From the IMG/VR virus record IMGVR_UViG_3300000893_000002, positions 1-36,672 of that record: a DNA stretch of 36,672 nt; one strand, 5' to 3'. This document shows, piece after piece, positions 8,364 through 17,147 of this stretch (within the stretch, counting starts at the first letter, position 1; every line of letters begins with the position of its first letter). The notes beneath the pieces were generated by a model, which was not told the origin of the DNA, did no database searches, and saw nothing but the letters and a program-made list of their open reading frames with translations. This stretch comes from a virus. The position numbers and the translations under genes were made by a program.

Positions 8364-9927
8364 GGGTGTCGATCAATTCCCCGTCTTTAGTCCAAAACTC
8401 CGAAACAAGGCTGGCATCCTTGGCCGTTATCTTCAGGGCGCCGGCTTTCGCCGCGTAGCTGCTCCGCGTGTCGACGCTGGCATAGATGCCGAGAGGCTGG
8501 AATGGACCCAGACCGCCGAGCCCGTTATTGATTACCGGCAGTCCGGAAATGTCGAGCCGCTCATAGTTGAGCGCCTGGGAGCTGATGACCAAGTCGGCGC
8601 CCCAAGTCTTAAAGGGCCATTGCAGGTTTGCGTCGTTGTAGAGCGAGCCCCAGGCGTCGTGCCACATGATGACGATCTTCCATCGCGCCGTTGACGCCGC
8701 GAGCGCGGCCTGAAGCCAAAGCCCCTGGGTGCTGCCCGCCGTGTTTCCGTCAGGCTCGCTGGTGCTCGAGTCGACAAAGAAAATCTGAGTGTCCCCGACC
8801 GTGACGAAGTAATAGCGCTCGTTGTTGGCCAGCGGGAAAAATCCTCTGAAGGTAACAAGGCTGTCGAAGTCCCAATCGAATTGACTCGGGCCGGCCCAGA
8901 GCAAATTGCCGTTGTCCGCCCCGTCCCCCTTGTTTCCGGAGTAAGGGTCGAGGTAATCGTGAAACTGGTCGCCCGCGGTAGCGTCGTAATCGGTCTGGAC
9001 GTCGTTGATCCAGCCTGTGCCGAGGATGGCCATTGGTCCCCAGTTGCGGATGAGGCGCCCGACGTCGTCCAGGTCCTCCCCGAGGAAAGACGGGTTGCCC
9101 GTGTGCGCGAGCACCAAGTCCGTGACGCCCGGAATGAAGGCGTCGTCGGCAATCTCCGCGCAAATCCTGTTCCGCTCGTTGGTCTGCGGGAATTCGTCAT
9201 GGGTCCGCAGCCGCTCGCGGCATTCATGGATCAGGGTCGCCAGCGCCTCATCGAAGAGCCCCGAGTGCGTGTTGTTGTGGAAGGCCATTGCGTCGGCCAT
9301 CGACCCGTAATCCCGCTCATGCGCGTACTGCATGAAGAGCTTGACCGCGCTCCGGTACATTATCTCGGAGTTGATCAGGTCGTTGTCCTCCCACTGGGTT
9401 TTGATCCCCTTCCACTCGACGACAACCAGTTCGTTAGACTGGATCCATGGGGCGATATAGATGTTTCCCTGGTAAACCGCCCAGATCGCCGTCCGTGCGC
9501 GACCGTAGAGACTGTCGTTATCCGAGGTTGGATACCCGAAGCCGAGCGGCAGCTTGCCCGCCTTGGTGAAATCCGGCGCCGGGGAAAGGTAAAGATTCAG
9601 GGCCCAGGACTCGGGCTCGGGCCATTGGCGCTGCCGCACAAAGACCGGATCGGTGAAGTTCTCGTTAGCAACCGTGAAAACCCGCTGGACGATGCCCCGA
9701 GGCGCGGGGATTACCGTCATGCCGTTTTTATAGAACGTCTTTTCAAAACGGTAGGTGTTGACGTTGTCGTCCCGCTCGCAAGTGACCCACTTGGCAATCT
9801 CGGCAAAAGCCTCCTGGAAGTGGGTGTCGTGAGCCGTGACCAAGTTCTCGTACTCGCCACTGGCCCAGATCGTATTGCGAATATCAGTCTTTAGCTGAAG
9901 GACTGTTTTTGTCTTTTCCCTTGGCAT
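8344..9927 (-). CDS. Head-tail adaptor fused to an inactivated metallophosphoesterase-like domain
   Basis: 527 residues, two parts. Residues 1-245 look like a podovirus head-tail adaptor (tail tubular protein A / gp11 class), with QGNIYIAPWIQSNELVVVEW and a W-x-D-x-D-L-I-x-S-E-I-M helix. Residues about 265-527 align in order with calcineurin-like metallophosphoesterases: YDATAGDQFHDYLDPYSGN, NERYYFVTVGDTQIFFVDS, SEPDGNTAGSTQGLWLQAAL, LQWPFKTWGADLVIS, NYERL, a NGLGG turn and a C-terminal Gly-Ala-Leu-Lys-Ile strand. The metal ligands are replaced: GDN reads GTG (302-306), GNHD reads AGPSQFDWD (345-353), and GHxHxYER reads SSQALNYER. Start ATG 9927 overlaps the previous gene by 44 bases. The adaptor is fairly secure; the pseudoenzyme reading is inference. 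Confidence 0.8.
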   Translation of the reverse strand: MPREKTKTVLQLKTDIRNTIWASGEYENLVTAHDTHFQEAFAEIAKWVTCERDDNVNTYRFEKTFYKNGMTVIPAPRGIVQRVFTVANENFTDPVFVRQRQWPEPESWALNLYLSPAPDFTKAGKLPLGFGYPTSDNDSLYGRARTAIWAVYQGNIYIAPWIQSNELVVVEWKGIKTQWEDNDLINSEIMYRSAVKLFMQYAHERDYGSMADAMAFHNNTHSGLFDEALATLIHECRERLRTHDEFPQTNERNRICAEIADDAFIPGVTDLVLAHTGNPSFLGEDLDDVGRLIRNWGPMAILGTGWINDVQTDYDATAGDQFHDYLDPYSGNKGDGADNGNLLWAGPSQFDWDFDSLVTFRGFFPLANNERYYFVTVGDTQIFFVDSSTSEPDGNTAGSTQGLWLQAALAASTARWKIVIMWHDAWGSLYNDANLQWPFKTWGADLVISSQALNYERLDISGLPVINNGLGGLGPFQPLGIYASVDTRSSYAAKAGALKITAKDASLVSEFWTKDGELIDTLELTKP

Positions 9928-10414
9928 TGGTCGGTTGCTTTCTTTGGCCCAGTGTAGCCTTGAACTCCGGTTGCTCGGGGGCTTTGGCGTGGTTGGTCGG
10001 CTCTGGCGCGGGCGCGGACTCTTCCATGGTGATCATGCCTCGGCGGATATCGCTCTTGCCTTTAACAGGTGCTACACCCTGGTTTCCCCCACCAAGACGC
10101 CCGACGACCTCGCGGTTGACTAAGCCTAGGCCCGCCGATCTTGATAACTCCTCCCTCCAAGGACTTATCGGGGCCTGCTCCCCCGTCATTTTTTTTTGAG
10201 AGTATTCAGACTCGTACTCCTGCTGGCTCACCTCGGTAATGCCGCCGCGCTGCTCGCGGATGAGTCTCAGGAATTCGTTTTGAACGCGCTCGTCAGTTGT
10301 GGCGTACCAGCCCAGGACATGATCTAGGGTGTCAAAGGTGATCGCCTCCGGTTTGTCGAGCACGATAAAGGCGGGTGTGCTCGGCATGAATTTTTTGAAG
10401 TACTTAGCTGCCAT
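9884..10414 (-). CDS. Small virion-cluster protein (unknown)
   Basis: 176 residues from ATG at 10414 (MAAKYFKKF). The frame is open up to 10483, but that would run through a terminator hairpin, so the shorter start is preferred. Residues 1-75 are compact and helical (TLDHVLGWYATTDERVQNEF). The C-terminal 90 residues are Pro/Lys/Gln-rich and look disordered. It is the first gene after the two capsid terminators and overlaps the adaptor gene by 44 bases. I do not recognise it. A minor head or head-closure protein would fit its position. Confidence 0.65.
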   Translation of the reverse strand: MAAKYFKKFMPSTPAFIVLDKPEAITFDTLDHVLGWYATTDERVQNEFLRLIREQRGGITEVSQQEYESEYSQKKMTGEQAPISPWREELSRSAGLGLVNREVVGRLGGGNQGVAPVKGKSDIRRGMITMEESAPAPEPTNHAKAPEQPEFKATLGQRKQPTNAKGKDKNSPSAKD

Positions 10415-10454
10415 GGGCGCCTGTTTACAACCGACGGCCGGGAAATGGAAGAAT

Positions 10455-10503
10455 AAAAAGCCCTCGGTCCGAAACGCCGGCAAAGGACCGAGGGCCGTTT
10501 TTT
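10455..10503 (-). terminator. Second, bidirectional terminator after the capsid gene
   Basis: A perfect 11-bp stem (10460-10470 with 10485-10495; GCCCTCGGTCC against GGACCGAGGGC) closes a 14-base loop. On the minus strand it is followed by TTTTTA, and on the plus strand by a run of six T, so it can work in both directions. It lies 40 bases before the next gene's ATG, so that gene needs read-through or its own promoter. Confidence 0.85.
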
Positions 10504-10575
10504 CGCGTACTCACTCTAAAAGCAAGCGGCCCTTTCAGCGAATGGGCCAAACCCAAAACCTAAACCTACGGAGGC

Positions 10576-10617
10576 AAAAATAGAGCGGGGCCGGTCCAAG
10601 ATCAAGACCAGCCCCGC
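10576..10617 (-). terminator. Rho-independent terminator right after the capsid gene
   Basis: On the minus strand GCGGGGCTGGTC pairs with GACCGGCCCCGC (12 pairs with one G-T wobble) around a 9-base loop, followed by TCTATTTTTG. It starts about 30 bases after the capsid stop at 10648. Together with the second terminator it isolates the capsid transcript from the tail genes. Confidence 0.8.
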
Positions 10618-10647
10618 GATCCAGCATTCCAAACCTGTTAAGCAGCC

Positions 10648-12489
10648 TCAGTACAGGTTGGAATATGACGGGTTCGCCGTGTAGCCCACGGTCGTCGGAG
10701 GACCTGCGGCTACGCCCATGATCCAGACCGAGTTAGCAGGGCACTCTACGATTGCCGTGCAGGTCTCGCTGATGAGCGTTATTTCCTCCGTGATGTTTTC
10801 CATCGTGCAGGCAAACGTCGGGTCGATTCGAGCGAGCTGCTCAATCTCACCGAGGGTCCGCACCTTCCGGTTGGTCGCGATCATACCGGGGTAGATCGTG
10901 CCTCCCTTGGGTCCGGGTTTGCCGATATCCAGAATGAGCATCATTCGACCAGCCGAGTCGATATTCTCAGTCGTGAAGGCGTTGAGGATATCGTCGAAAA
11001 ACTCATGCGTCACAATGGCGATCGTCAGACCGGCCGGGAATTTGACCTTGTACTTCCTCCAGTAGAAGCCAAGCTCGTTTGACCCTTCCTCGATCACGAT
11101 ACGGACAATGTCACCATACTCCTTGCGGTAGTAGCTGATCATCGCGGACTCGAAATCGGCCGCGGTCTGGTTGTCCGTAAAAATGTCGATGGTGTCGACG
11201 ACTTTGCCCTGCGACTTGCGGGCGCGCATGATGTTGTAAATCTCCTTCAGCAGCTCGTAGAGGTTGAGGCTCTGGTTTTGCAGGTCGCGGACGCGATCGC
11301 AAGCCAGCATCTGCTCAAACACTCCGACCATGTTGGCCCGGTAGGCAATGATTTTGCCGCCCGTCCCTGGGTCTACGCTGCCACCAGAGACCGTGAGGAT
11401 CTGCTCGAGGCTCTGCCAGTTGGAGAGGGTCTGGTTGGCGGAAATCTTCTTACCGTAGAAGAAGCTGTTAAGCCAATTCCGCTGCCACATTTCCTCGTCC
11501 TGCCGGTTGCGCTCGGCAAGGTCCAAGTCACCGAACTGACGGAAGTACTCGTTTGACTCCATCAGCCGCTCGAAAACCTTCTTATATTCCGAGTCTACGC
11601 GACGACCTCGGCGCATCGTCTGAAACCAGAACGGAACGCGCTTTCTCGGGTCCAACGTAGGCCGGTTCTGACACCAGCTTTCGTAGTCGTTGACGTTGTT
11701 GCCGCCGGCGAGGAGGACGCCAGACGTCGGGGTCGGGTCATACGGAGTTGCCGAGCCGGCATTCTCCGAGGTGATCAGAACGTCGACGTAGCTGAAGTCG
11801 GCAGCTACTGCGGAGGCGAGTACCTTCCATTGGCCAATGACGGTTTGCCCGCCAATGCGCCCGAAGATATGCACACGGTCGCGGTCCACGAACCACTTGG
11901 GGTCAAGGTCGATGCCGTAGCGGGAAACGACCCGGATAACGCGGTCGCCAGCAACGCCGAGCGCGAGCTGCCCGGAGGTGAGGGGACCAGTAACTCCGGC
12001 GGTGTAGGCGCTCTGCGCCTGACCGGACGCGACTGCCCAAAACTCCTTGTTCACTACCGAGTCTTGCCGACCCAGAATGAAAGGTTTAAGCAGCGAAGGC
12101 CCGCGGTCGACCTTCTCGTAGGAGAGCAGGCTCCCTACGTTGCGCTGACTGGACATGACCCAGTCATACATTCCGTTGACCTTGATCCCGCAAGCCTTCA
12201 TCTCGAACGCTGTGCGAAACCAACTGTCCATGTCCGCAAACAGGCCGTTTGGGCGGAACAGGTTTTCAAGGTCCGTTGGAGTTAGGTGTGCTACGCTCGC
12301 CCGCGTGATCGTCCCATGGGTATCGAAGTTATTCGATACGACGACCGTACAGGGAGTTTCCTGGAAACGCCGCGACGTGCTCGTTACCGCCAAGAATGGC
12401 AGAGCACAGAGGGCGCTGAGAGCCCATATCGGGCTGAGGAGGAAGGCCGCTACGAACAGCAGGCCATACCAACAGTTTTTTTGTCTCAT
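10648..12489 (-). CDS. Probable major capsid protein with odd hydrophobic N-terminus
   Basis: 613 residues from the ATG at 12489; the frame also opens at a TTG at 12540 directly after the scaffold stop. Assignment rests on order (portal, scaffold-like, this, double terminator) and size class, plus globular capsid-like text; I see no diagnostic motif. Residues about 6-34 are strongly hydrophobic (YGLLFVAAFLLSPIWALSAL), like a signal peptide or membrane anchor, which is unusual for a capsid protein. The mature part may start later, near the SRRFQETP segment, by processing or by an internal TTG start. The C-terminus carries three Cys (FACTMENI, SETCTAIVECPAN). If it is not the capsid, no other candidate is visible in the window. 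Confidence 0.7.
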   Translation of the reverse strand: MRQKNCWYGLLFVAAFLLSPIWALSALCALPFLAVTSTSRRFQETPCTVVVSNNFDTHGTITRASVAHLTPTDLENLFRPNGLFADMDSWFRTAFEMKACGIKVNGMYDWVMSSQRNVGSLLSYEKVDRGPSLLKPFILGRQDSVVNKEFWAVASGQAQSAYTAGVTGPLTSGQLALGVAGDRVIRVVSRYGIDLDPKWFVDRDRVHIFGRIGGQTVIGQWKVLASAVAADFSYVDVLITSENAGSATPYDPTPTSGVLLAGGNNVNDYESWCQNRPTLDPRKRVPFWFQTMRRGRRVDSEYKKVFERLMESNEYFRQFGDLDLAERNRQDEEMWQRNWLNSFFYGKKISANQTLSNWQSLEQILTVSGGSVDPGTGGKIIAYRANMVGVFEQMLACDRVRDLQNQSLNLYELLKEIYNIMRARKSQGKVVDTIDIFTDNQTAADFESAMISYYRKEYGDIVRIVIEEGSNELGFYWRKYKVKFPAGLTIAIVTHEFFDDILNAFTTENIDSAGRMMLILDIGKPGPKGGTIYPGMIATNRKVRTLGEIEQLARIDPTFACTMENITEEITLISETCTAIVECPANSVWIMGVAAGPPTTVGYTANPSYSNLY

Positions 12490-12540
12490 TGCTTTCCGGC
12501 TCGGGGCGGTCCTAGCTGGTCGCCCGTTGCGCGGAAGCAA

Positions 12541-14082
12541 TCATCTACCAAAAGCCACGTTCACAGCGTCCTTGCCGTAAGAATTATCGCCTCCGCCGCC
12601 TGGGCGGACACTGGTTCCGGTATCAGCCTGACCGCCTAAGGCCGGCGAAGCGGGCTTTCCGCCAGCGGGCGCGGGGATTGGTGTTGGTTGAGGAGGGGGC
12701 GGAGCTGCGGCCTTTCCGCCAGCAGGCTCTGCCACTTTGAAGTATTTTTGACCGACTTTGACCCGTTTATCGATCGTCGCCTTCGCTTTCTTGGCGTAAA
12801 AGTCGCAAATCAGATCCTCGAGCATGTCGGCGGTGATCGTCCAGACCGTGCGGTCGAGCGCGGCCATTTGCGCCTGCTTCTGCTGAGGACTCAGCGAGCC
12901 GTCGCGCTGGATCTGGCTCAGGTTGTCGGAATACTCATCCAGACTCATCCACCTCCGACCCTGGGCGTCGATTTTTGCACTGGCCGGCGCCTTGGCCATG
13001 TCCGCCTCGCGCTTTGAGAGGAAGGTCGCGATCGCGGCATGTGCGGGATTGCTCTTCGGGTTGAGCTTGTACCCCAGCTCAGGGACGGTCGTCTTTTCCA
13101 GCTCGAACAGGAGGGGCTCCAGCTCGTTCTTTACGACGTCGTCCATCACCTCGCGCGCGATGGGGTGCGCCTCGTCGATTTTATTGACGTTCTCCTCGGT
13201 GAGGGTCGGGTTGCCTTTGGCGTCCGTGACCAGCTTGGCGAGGTCTGGGTCGACCATGCCGACGAAGCTCACGATCTTTTTGTCGATTTGCTGGACTATG
13301 GCTCCGCCCGCCTGCTGAAGCGCCTGATCGCGTCGAGCCTTGTCCCGCTCCTCTTCTATCGGTTTTAGCCGAGCCTGCACCTTTGCCTCAGCGGCCATGT
13401 CGATCCGGGCCTGTTCGAGGTCGTCAACGTCGATATCCGGCTGATTGTCAGCGTAGAACTGCTGATGCTCCTCGGCGTCGGGGTTATACTCGTCGTCCGG
13501 GTGCTTTCCCGCCCAGTCGGCCATGTAGGCGTAGTGCTTCTGGACGTAATCGGCAAACTTGCCAGACATGCCGGCATATTTCTTGGGATTGGTCGCCTCG
13601 AGGTACTGGATCAGCTTGTAGTCGCGCTGGTCGTCCTCGTTCATCTGCGGAGCTTGGGGCGCCGGCTGCACTGGCGGGACCGGCGTCTCGGGCTTCAGGG
13701 CTTTCGCGACCGCTTGTGCTGTCGCCTGGGCGGTCCTGCTGACCAGCTCCTCCGGGCTCAAAGTCGGCTCGGGCTCGGGCTCAGGTTCTGGCTCGGGCTC
13801 GGGAGCAGCGGCAGCGGGAGGAGTTGGGGGAGCTGCGGGAGCTACAGGAGCTGTAGCTGTCGGCAATGGCAAATTCTTCGGACGTTCGCCCCATCCCATC
13901 GAGGACCATGAATCAGTAACGTCTTTGAGCAGCTCGTCGGGAGTCGGGATCTGCACCTGGGTATCTGGCGCTGCGGCTGGCTGACCGCCCGTCGTTACGG
14001 ACCCGCCTTCTGCGGCAGGAGGCTTGATATCCTTTTGAGGCTCTTTGGCTGGCTTCGGTGTTTGAGTAAACGTGACTTCCAT
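12541..14082 (-). CDS. Scaffold-like protein
   Basis: 513 residues. The first 150 are Pro/Ala/Glu-rich with a run of six Glu-Pro pairs. Residues 150-420 are acidic and helical (ARIDMAAEAKVQARLKPIEE). The end is again Pro/Gly-rich and low in complexity. Such acidic, helical, Pro-rich proteins lying between portal and capsid genes are typical scaffolds, and no protease motif is seen. The ATG at 14082 has a clear AGGAG five bases upstream, one of the few good ribosome sites in the window, overlapping the previous gene's TAG. It would shape the procapsid and leave on packaging. Confidence 0.75.
   Translation of the reverse strand: MEVTFTQTPKPAKEPQKDIKPPAAEGGSVTTGGQPAAAPDTQVQIPTPDELLKDVTDSWSSMGWGERPKNLPLPTATAPVAPAAPPTPPAAAAPEPEPEPEPEPEPTLSPEELVSRTAQATAQAVAKALKPETPVPPVQPAPQAPQMNEDDQRDYKLIQYLEATNPKKYAGMSGKFADYVQKHYAYMADWAGKHPDDEYNPDAEEHQQFYADNQPDIDVDDLEQARIDMAAEAKVQARLKPIEEERDKARRDQALQQAGGAIVQQIDKKIVSFVGMVDPDLAKLVTDAKGNPTLTEENVNKIDEAHPIAREVMDDVVKNELEPLLFELEKTTVPELGYKLNPKSNPAHAAIATFLSKREADMAKAPASAKIDAQGRRWMSLDEYSDNLSQIQRDGSLSPQQKQAQMAALDRTVWTITADMLEDLICDFYAKKAKATIDKRVKVGQKYFKVAEPAGGKAAAPPPPQPTPIPAPAGGKPASPALGGQADTGTSVRPGGGGDNSYGKDAVNVAFGR
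13764..13803 (-). repeat. Glu-Pro dipeptide repeat (six-base unit) in scaffold gene
   Basis: The plus strand repeats ggctcg/ggctca units, read on the minus strand as alternating Glu and Pro codons in the scaffold-like gene. Such tracts vary in length easily by slippage and usually act as a stiff extended spacer. Confidence 0.7.
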
Positions 14083-14090
14083 GTGTGCTC

Positions 14091-14408
14091 CTATTCAGGT
14101 TTGGTTGTTATCGGTCGCGGAAGGATCTTGGAGTTGGGCGGAGTGTAGGTCCGGTCAACAAACTGGATCATTATCTCCCAGGCCGCTTGATACCTCCGGG
14201 CCTCGGCGGCTTTCTGTTCCGCTTCGATCTTGCTTGGTTCGCTGCCGTCGACTAGCGCGTTGCCAGCCTCGGCGGTAAGTGTAGCAGCCTGGTTTGCGAG
14301 GAAACTGACGAAAATCTCGAAAGCCGGTTGCGTTAGCCATTCGCGGACTTGCTTAACTTGGGCCTCCGGCCATGGCAGGTGCTGGAGGTGTATTGTTGGT
14401 GAACTCAT
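14091..14408 (-). CDS. Small helical protein between portal and scaffold
   Basis: 105 residues, strongly helical with a coiled-coil-like middle (SKIEAEQKAAEARRYQAAWE). Its ATG at 14408 overlaps the portal gene by 56 bases, and no nearer start exists. I do not recognise a family. Position next to portal and scaffold suggests an assembly or core-related helper. The last codon plus stop (TAG) supplies part of the ribosome site of the scaffold gene, which ties the two together. Confidence 0.6.
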   Translation of the reverse strand: MSSPTIHLQHLPWPEAQVKQVREWLTQPAFEIFVSFLANQAATLTAEAGNALVDGSEPSKIEAEQKAAEARRYQAAWEIMIQFVDRTYTPPNSKILPRPITTKPE

Positions 14409-16728
14409 CGGCTGCTGGATTTGGCGGGTTCTTCAGCGCCTCAGCGAGGGTCTGAATATCCTGCGCGTTCTTCTCGGTTTGCTGGATGACTGGCTTCAAC
14501 TGGTTAAGGACAGCCTGCGTGACCTGCTGGAGCTGCCCCTGTGCGGCCGCCTGCTGCTGCTCGGGTGAGGCGCCGGCCGGCGTGACGTCCTGCAACTGGA
14601 AGTCACGGTCGAGACCTGCGAGCTGGCCGATCTTGTTGGCCAACTGAATCGCCTGCTGCGAGCCGATAGCCTGGGCGGTCATCGGATTTGCCATGAGGGT
14701 TTGCACAAGCTGCGCCATGACCTGAGCCGTCGCGGCGTCGTTCATGCGGTCGTCTCCGTCGCGGGTCGCCGCAATCTCCCATAGCTCGATCGCCGTGTTC
14801 TGCTTTTTGACCTTGACCCTGCGATGACGGTCCTGCGGATGGAAAGCCGAGTCTCCGTCCTCGGCAAAAGTGAATCCCATGGCCTTCAGCACGTCGGCGG
14901 AAAGCGGGATATCGGTCGCAACGTGGACGTACATGTCCTCATCCCCGAAAGCCATCAGCCCGTTATAGAGCTGGCGCTTCCATGCGTCCCGGTAAATGTC
15001 TACCGGTGTGCTGGTGAAGAGCAGCCGCGTTGACGTCGAGGCGGCAATGTTACGCACCTCCTCGCGGGTTTGCTCATGGCTGGCTGCTTGTGCGACCTCA
15101 TGGCTGCTCATCACCAGCACCCGCTCGAGCACGTCGAGGATGGTTCGCATCACATTGATCAGCTCCGCCACATTACCCTTAGGCAGTGTGTGATTGATCA
15201 CTGCCTCCTGGATTTTGTTCTGCGCCCGGACGGCCTGCTTGCCGCTGAAGGGCACGAAATTCAAACTGCGGAAAATCTTTTCACCGAGGTTTTTGATAAC
15301 GCTCTTGCCCTCGGTAGTGATCTGGTCCTCGTCGACGAAAGTAATGTTCGAGAGGTTCTGCTTCGCGGTCATCACGATCTGCGTGAGTATGTTCGAGAAT
15401 TGGTCCTGGAAGGGCAGAATCTCGAGCGAAAGGCTCGCGTTATTGGTGCGCGACTCGTCGGCGTCGTAGCCGAGGTAAAGGATCGGACAGTAGGGCAAGG
15501 GCTCGGCATAGAGGAACGTCGAGACGTCGCCGGCAATCACGAATCTGAACCAGACCGGATAATCGTAGTCGCCCAGTCCGTTTTGCGCGGGGATGAGCTT
15601 CTCGAAATGTTCCGTCGTCAAAACACCCTGGTCGAGGTGATCGGTCCCGTAATAGAGGTAGGCCAGTTGCTTCTCCCGATCCATGTCGCCAATCCCGGCG
15701 CCGGTTTGAGCCAGTAGCGTATTGCCGTCGTTGGTCTTCTTCGGGAGCACGGGCATAAGCAACGTGCAAGCGGAGTAGACGGTCGCGAAAAACGTCCGGT
15801 GATCGACAACGAGGGAGTTAGGCCCGACGCTGATTTGCTCTTTGTTCCAGAATTGGGAATTGACGATATCCCGGTAGCGCCGGATCGACCAGTAGCCGCC
15901 AAACTCGCAGCCCGTATCGTAGTTGTACGTGTAGGCCCCATGGTTCAAGTCCCGGTAGAAGCGCGTCGGATGCGGATGATGGTAGCGCAGCCCCTCCTTG
16001 ACGACGACCTCGATTAGCTCCCCCTCCTTCTTGGCGCGGCCTATAGCGACGTCCTTTTTGTCGGCATGCTTCCATTGCTTCTCATGGTGCCATGACTCCT
16101 TGGGGAACTGAAAACACCAGCCGTAGTGCAGCATCTTCAGGACGGCCTGCTTCATCACGTCGTAGTAACCGTACTGGTTGCTCATCTCCTGAATCCGGTC
16201 CGTGATGGCTCCGCACTTGAGCCGGTTGACCGCAGTCGCTTTGACGGGGTCAAACTTGAAAAACGGGATGAGGCGCCGATCGTTCATTATCTTCGCCCAT
16301 CGGATAGTCACGTAGGCCCGGACCAGAGGCACGAAAATGTTGAAGAACATCGGCAGGTTGAAGGTCTTTTTGCCGGTCGGCTTGCCCGTGCGCGAGTCCA
16401 GCTCCTGATCGATGAGGTGCGTCAGCCCCAGCTCAGTCACCATTTTCTGCACCTGGTCGTCGTCGAGCGTGTCTCCGCGCTCAATGAAGTAGCCGAGCAA
16501 GGTCGGACTGATCTGCCGGAAAGGGGTCTCCCATGCCACGTCCAGCGCGTGGTACAGGCGATAGTCGATGAAGTTGCGGTTCATCCCCTCCTGAATGCGC
16601 GAGCGAATGCGCTGCCAGAGTGCGACCCGTCCGTCGGTCGCGTTCCAAGTCAGGGGATTGCCGGCAAGTTGGCCTTTGAGGAAATCCTGAGTGATCCCCC
16701 GGTCCCGCAGTATCTTGATATCAACCAT
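14353..16728 (-). CDS. Portal protein
   Basis: 791 residues, in the size range of large podovirus portals. The start overlaps the previous stop as TAATG. The N-terminal region has the portal-type helix-loop body (LYHALDVAWETPFRQISPTL), the middle carries a FNLPMFFNIFVPLVRAYVTI stretch and a long beta/loop wing, and the C-terminal 120 residues are Gln-rich with a coiled coil (TEKNAQDIQTLAEAL) that would form a barrel. It should sit at the capsid vertex as a twelve-fold ring, binding terminase and adaptor. The assignment is by size, position and overall look; no short signature exists for this family. Confidence 0.75.
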   Translation of the reverse strand: MVDIKILRDRGITQDFLKGQLAGNPLTWNATDGRVALWQRIRSRIQEGMNRNFIDYRLYHALDVAWETPFRQISPTLLGYFIERGDTLDDDQVQKMVTELGLTHLIDQELDSRTGKPTGKKTFNLPMFFNIFVPLVRAYVTIRWAKIMNDRRLIPFFKFDPVKATAVNRLKCGAITDRIQEMSNQYGYYDVMKQAVLKMLHYGWCFQFPKESWHHEKQWKHADKKDVAIGRAKKEGELIEVVVKEGLRYHHPHPTRFYRDLNHGAYTYNYDTGCEFGGYWSIRRYRDIVNSQFWNKEQISVGPNSLVVDHRTFFATVYSACTLLMPVLPKKTNDGNTLLAQTGAGIGDMDREKQLAYLYYGTDHLDQGVLTTEHFEKLIPAQNGLGDYDYPVWFRFVIAGDVSTFLYAEPLPYCPILYLGYDADESRTNNASLSLEILPFQDQFSNILTQIVMTAKQNLSNITFVDEDQITTEGKSVIKNLGEKIFRSLNFVPFSGKQAVRAQNKIQEAVINHTLPKGNVAELINVMRTILDVLERVLVMSSHEVAQAASHEQTREEVRNIAASTSTRLLFTSTPVDIYRDAWKRQLYNGLMAFGDEDMYVHVATDIPLSADVLKAMGFTFAEDGDSAFHPQDRHRRVKVKKQNTAIELWEIAATRDGDDRMNDAATAQVMAQLVQTLMANPMTAQAIGSQQAIQLANKIGQLAGLDRDFQLQDVTPAGASPEQQQAAAQGQLQQVTQAVLNQLKPVIQQTEKNAQDIQTLAEALKNPPNPAADEFTNNTPPAPAMAGGPS

Positions 16729-17081
16729 TACTGGTTGTCTCCGCCGTTGGTCGGCTTCCTCAGACCGCTATACGCCTCGTTGGTCTGCTGGCTCTTCATG
16801 TACTCCATCGCTCCGCCCTTATCGCCTCCGCCTGGGCGCTTCACCAAGCCTCCGGCCTTCTTCTTCATGCGTTCGATGTGGGTAACGTGGAACGTGTGAG
16901 TCAGCGGCATGGGCCTCGGGTCGTTGCGCTCCTCGGTTTTCATGCCCCCAGGCATTGTCATCGGCTTGGGCGCCGGCGCCTTCTTGGCGTGAACCATTAT
17001 CGTGTCGTCCTCGTCCATGTCGTTGATTGCGGGGTGATGGGCGGGCAGCTCGATCTGGTGAATTGGTGCTTTTGCGCTCAT
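16728..17081 (-). CDS. Small Pro/Lys-rich protein ahead of portal (unknown)
   Basis: 117 residues from ATG at 17081 (MSAKAPIHQI). A longer form from a TTG at 17129 is possible but would use almost all of the divergent spacer. The sequence has many His, Met, Lys and Gly residues, little hydrophobic core, and is probably mostly disordered. It is the first gene of the leftward virion operon and its end overlaps the portal start as TAATG. I do not recognise it. It does not look like a small terminase subunit. Confidence 0.6.
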   Translation of the reverse strand: MSAKAPIHQIELPAHHPAINDMDEDDTIMVHAKKAPAPKPMTMPGGMKTEERNDPRPMPLTHTFHVTHIERMKKKAGGLVKRPGGGDKGGAMEYMKSQQTNEAYSGLRKPTNGGDNQ

Positions 17082-17147
17082 AGTTTTATCGAACTTTCGA
17101 CGCCTCTTTACTCTTGAGCGCCAGAGCAATCAAGCCCTAACTGAGGC
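17082..17147. promoter_or_regulatory. Divergent spacer between virion operon and terminase
   Basis: This 66-base spacer is the only place where transcription must diverge, leftward into the virion genes and rightward into the terminase. It holds a palindrome at 17089-17100 (TCGAACTTTCGA, 5-bp arms) just upstream of the leftward ATG. I see no convincing sigma-70 boxes; a TTGATT with TAAAGA 17 bases further on the minus strand is the best weak match. A phage-specific promoter or operator is likely but not shown. Confidence 0.35.
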
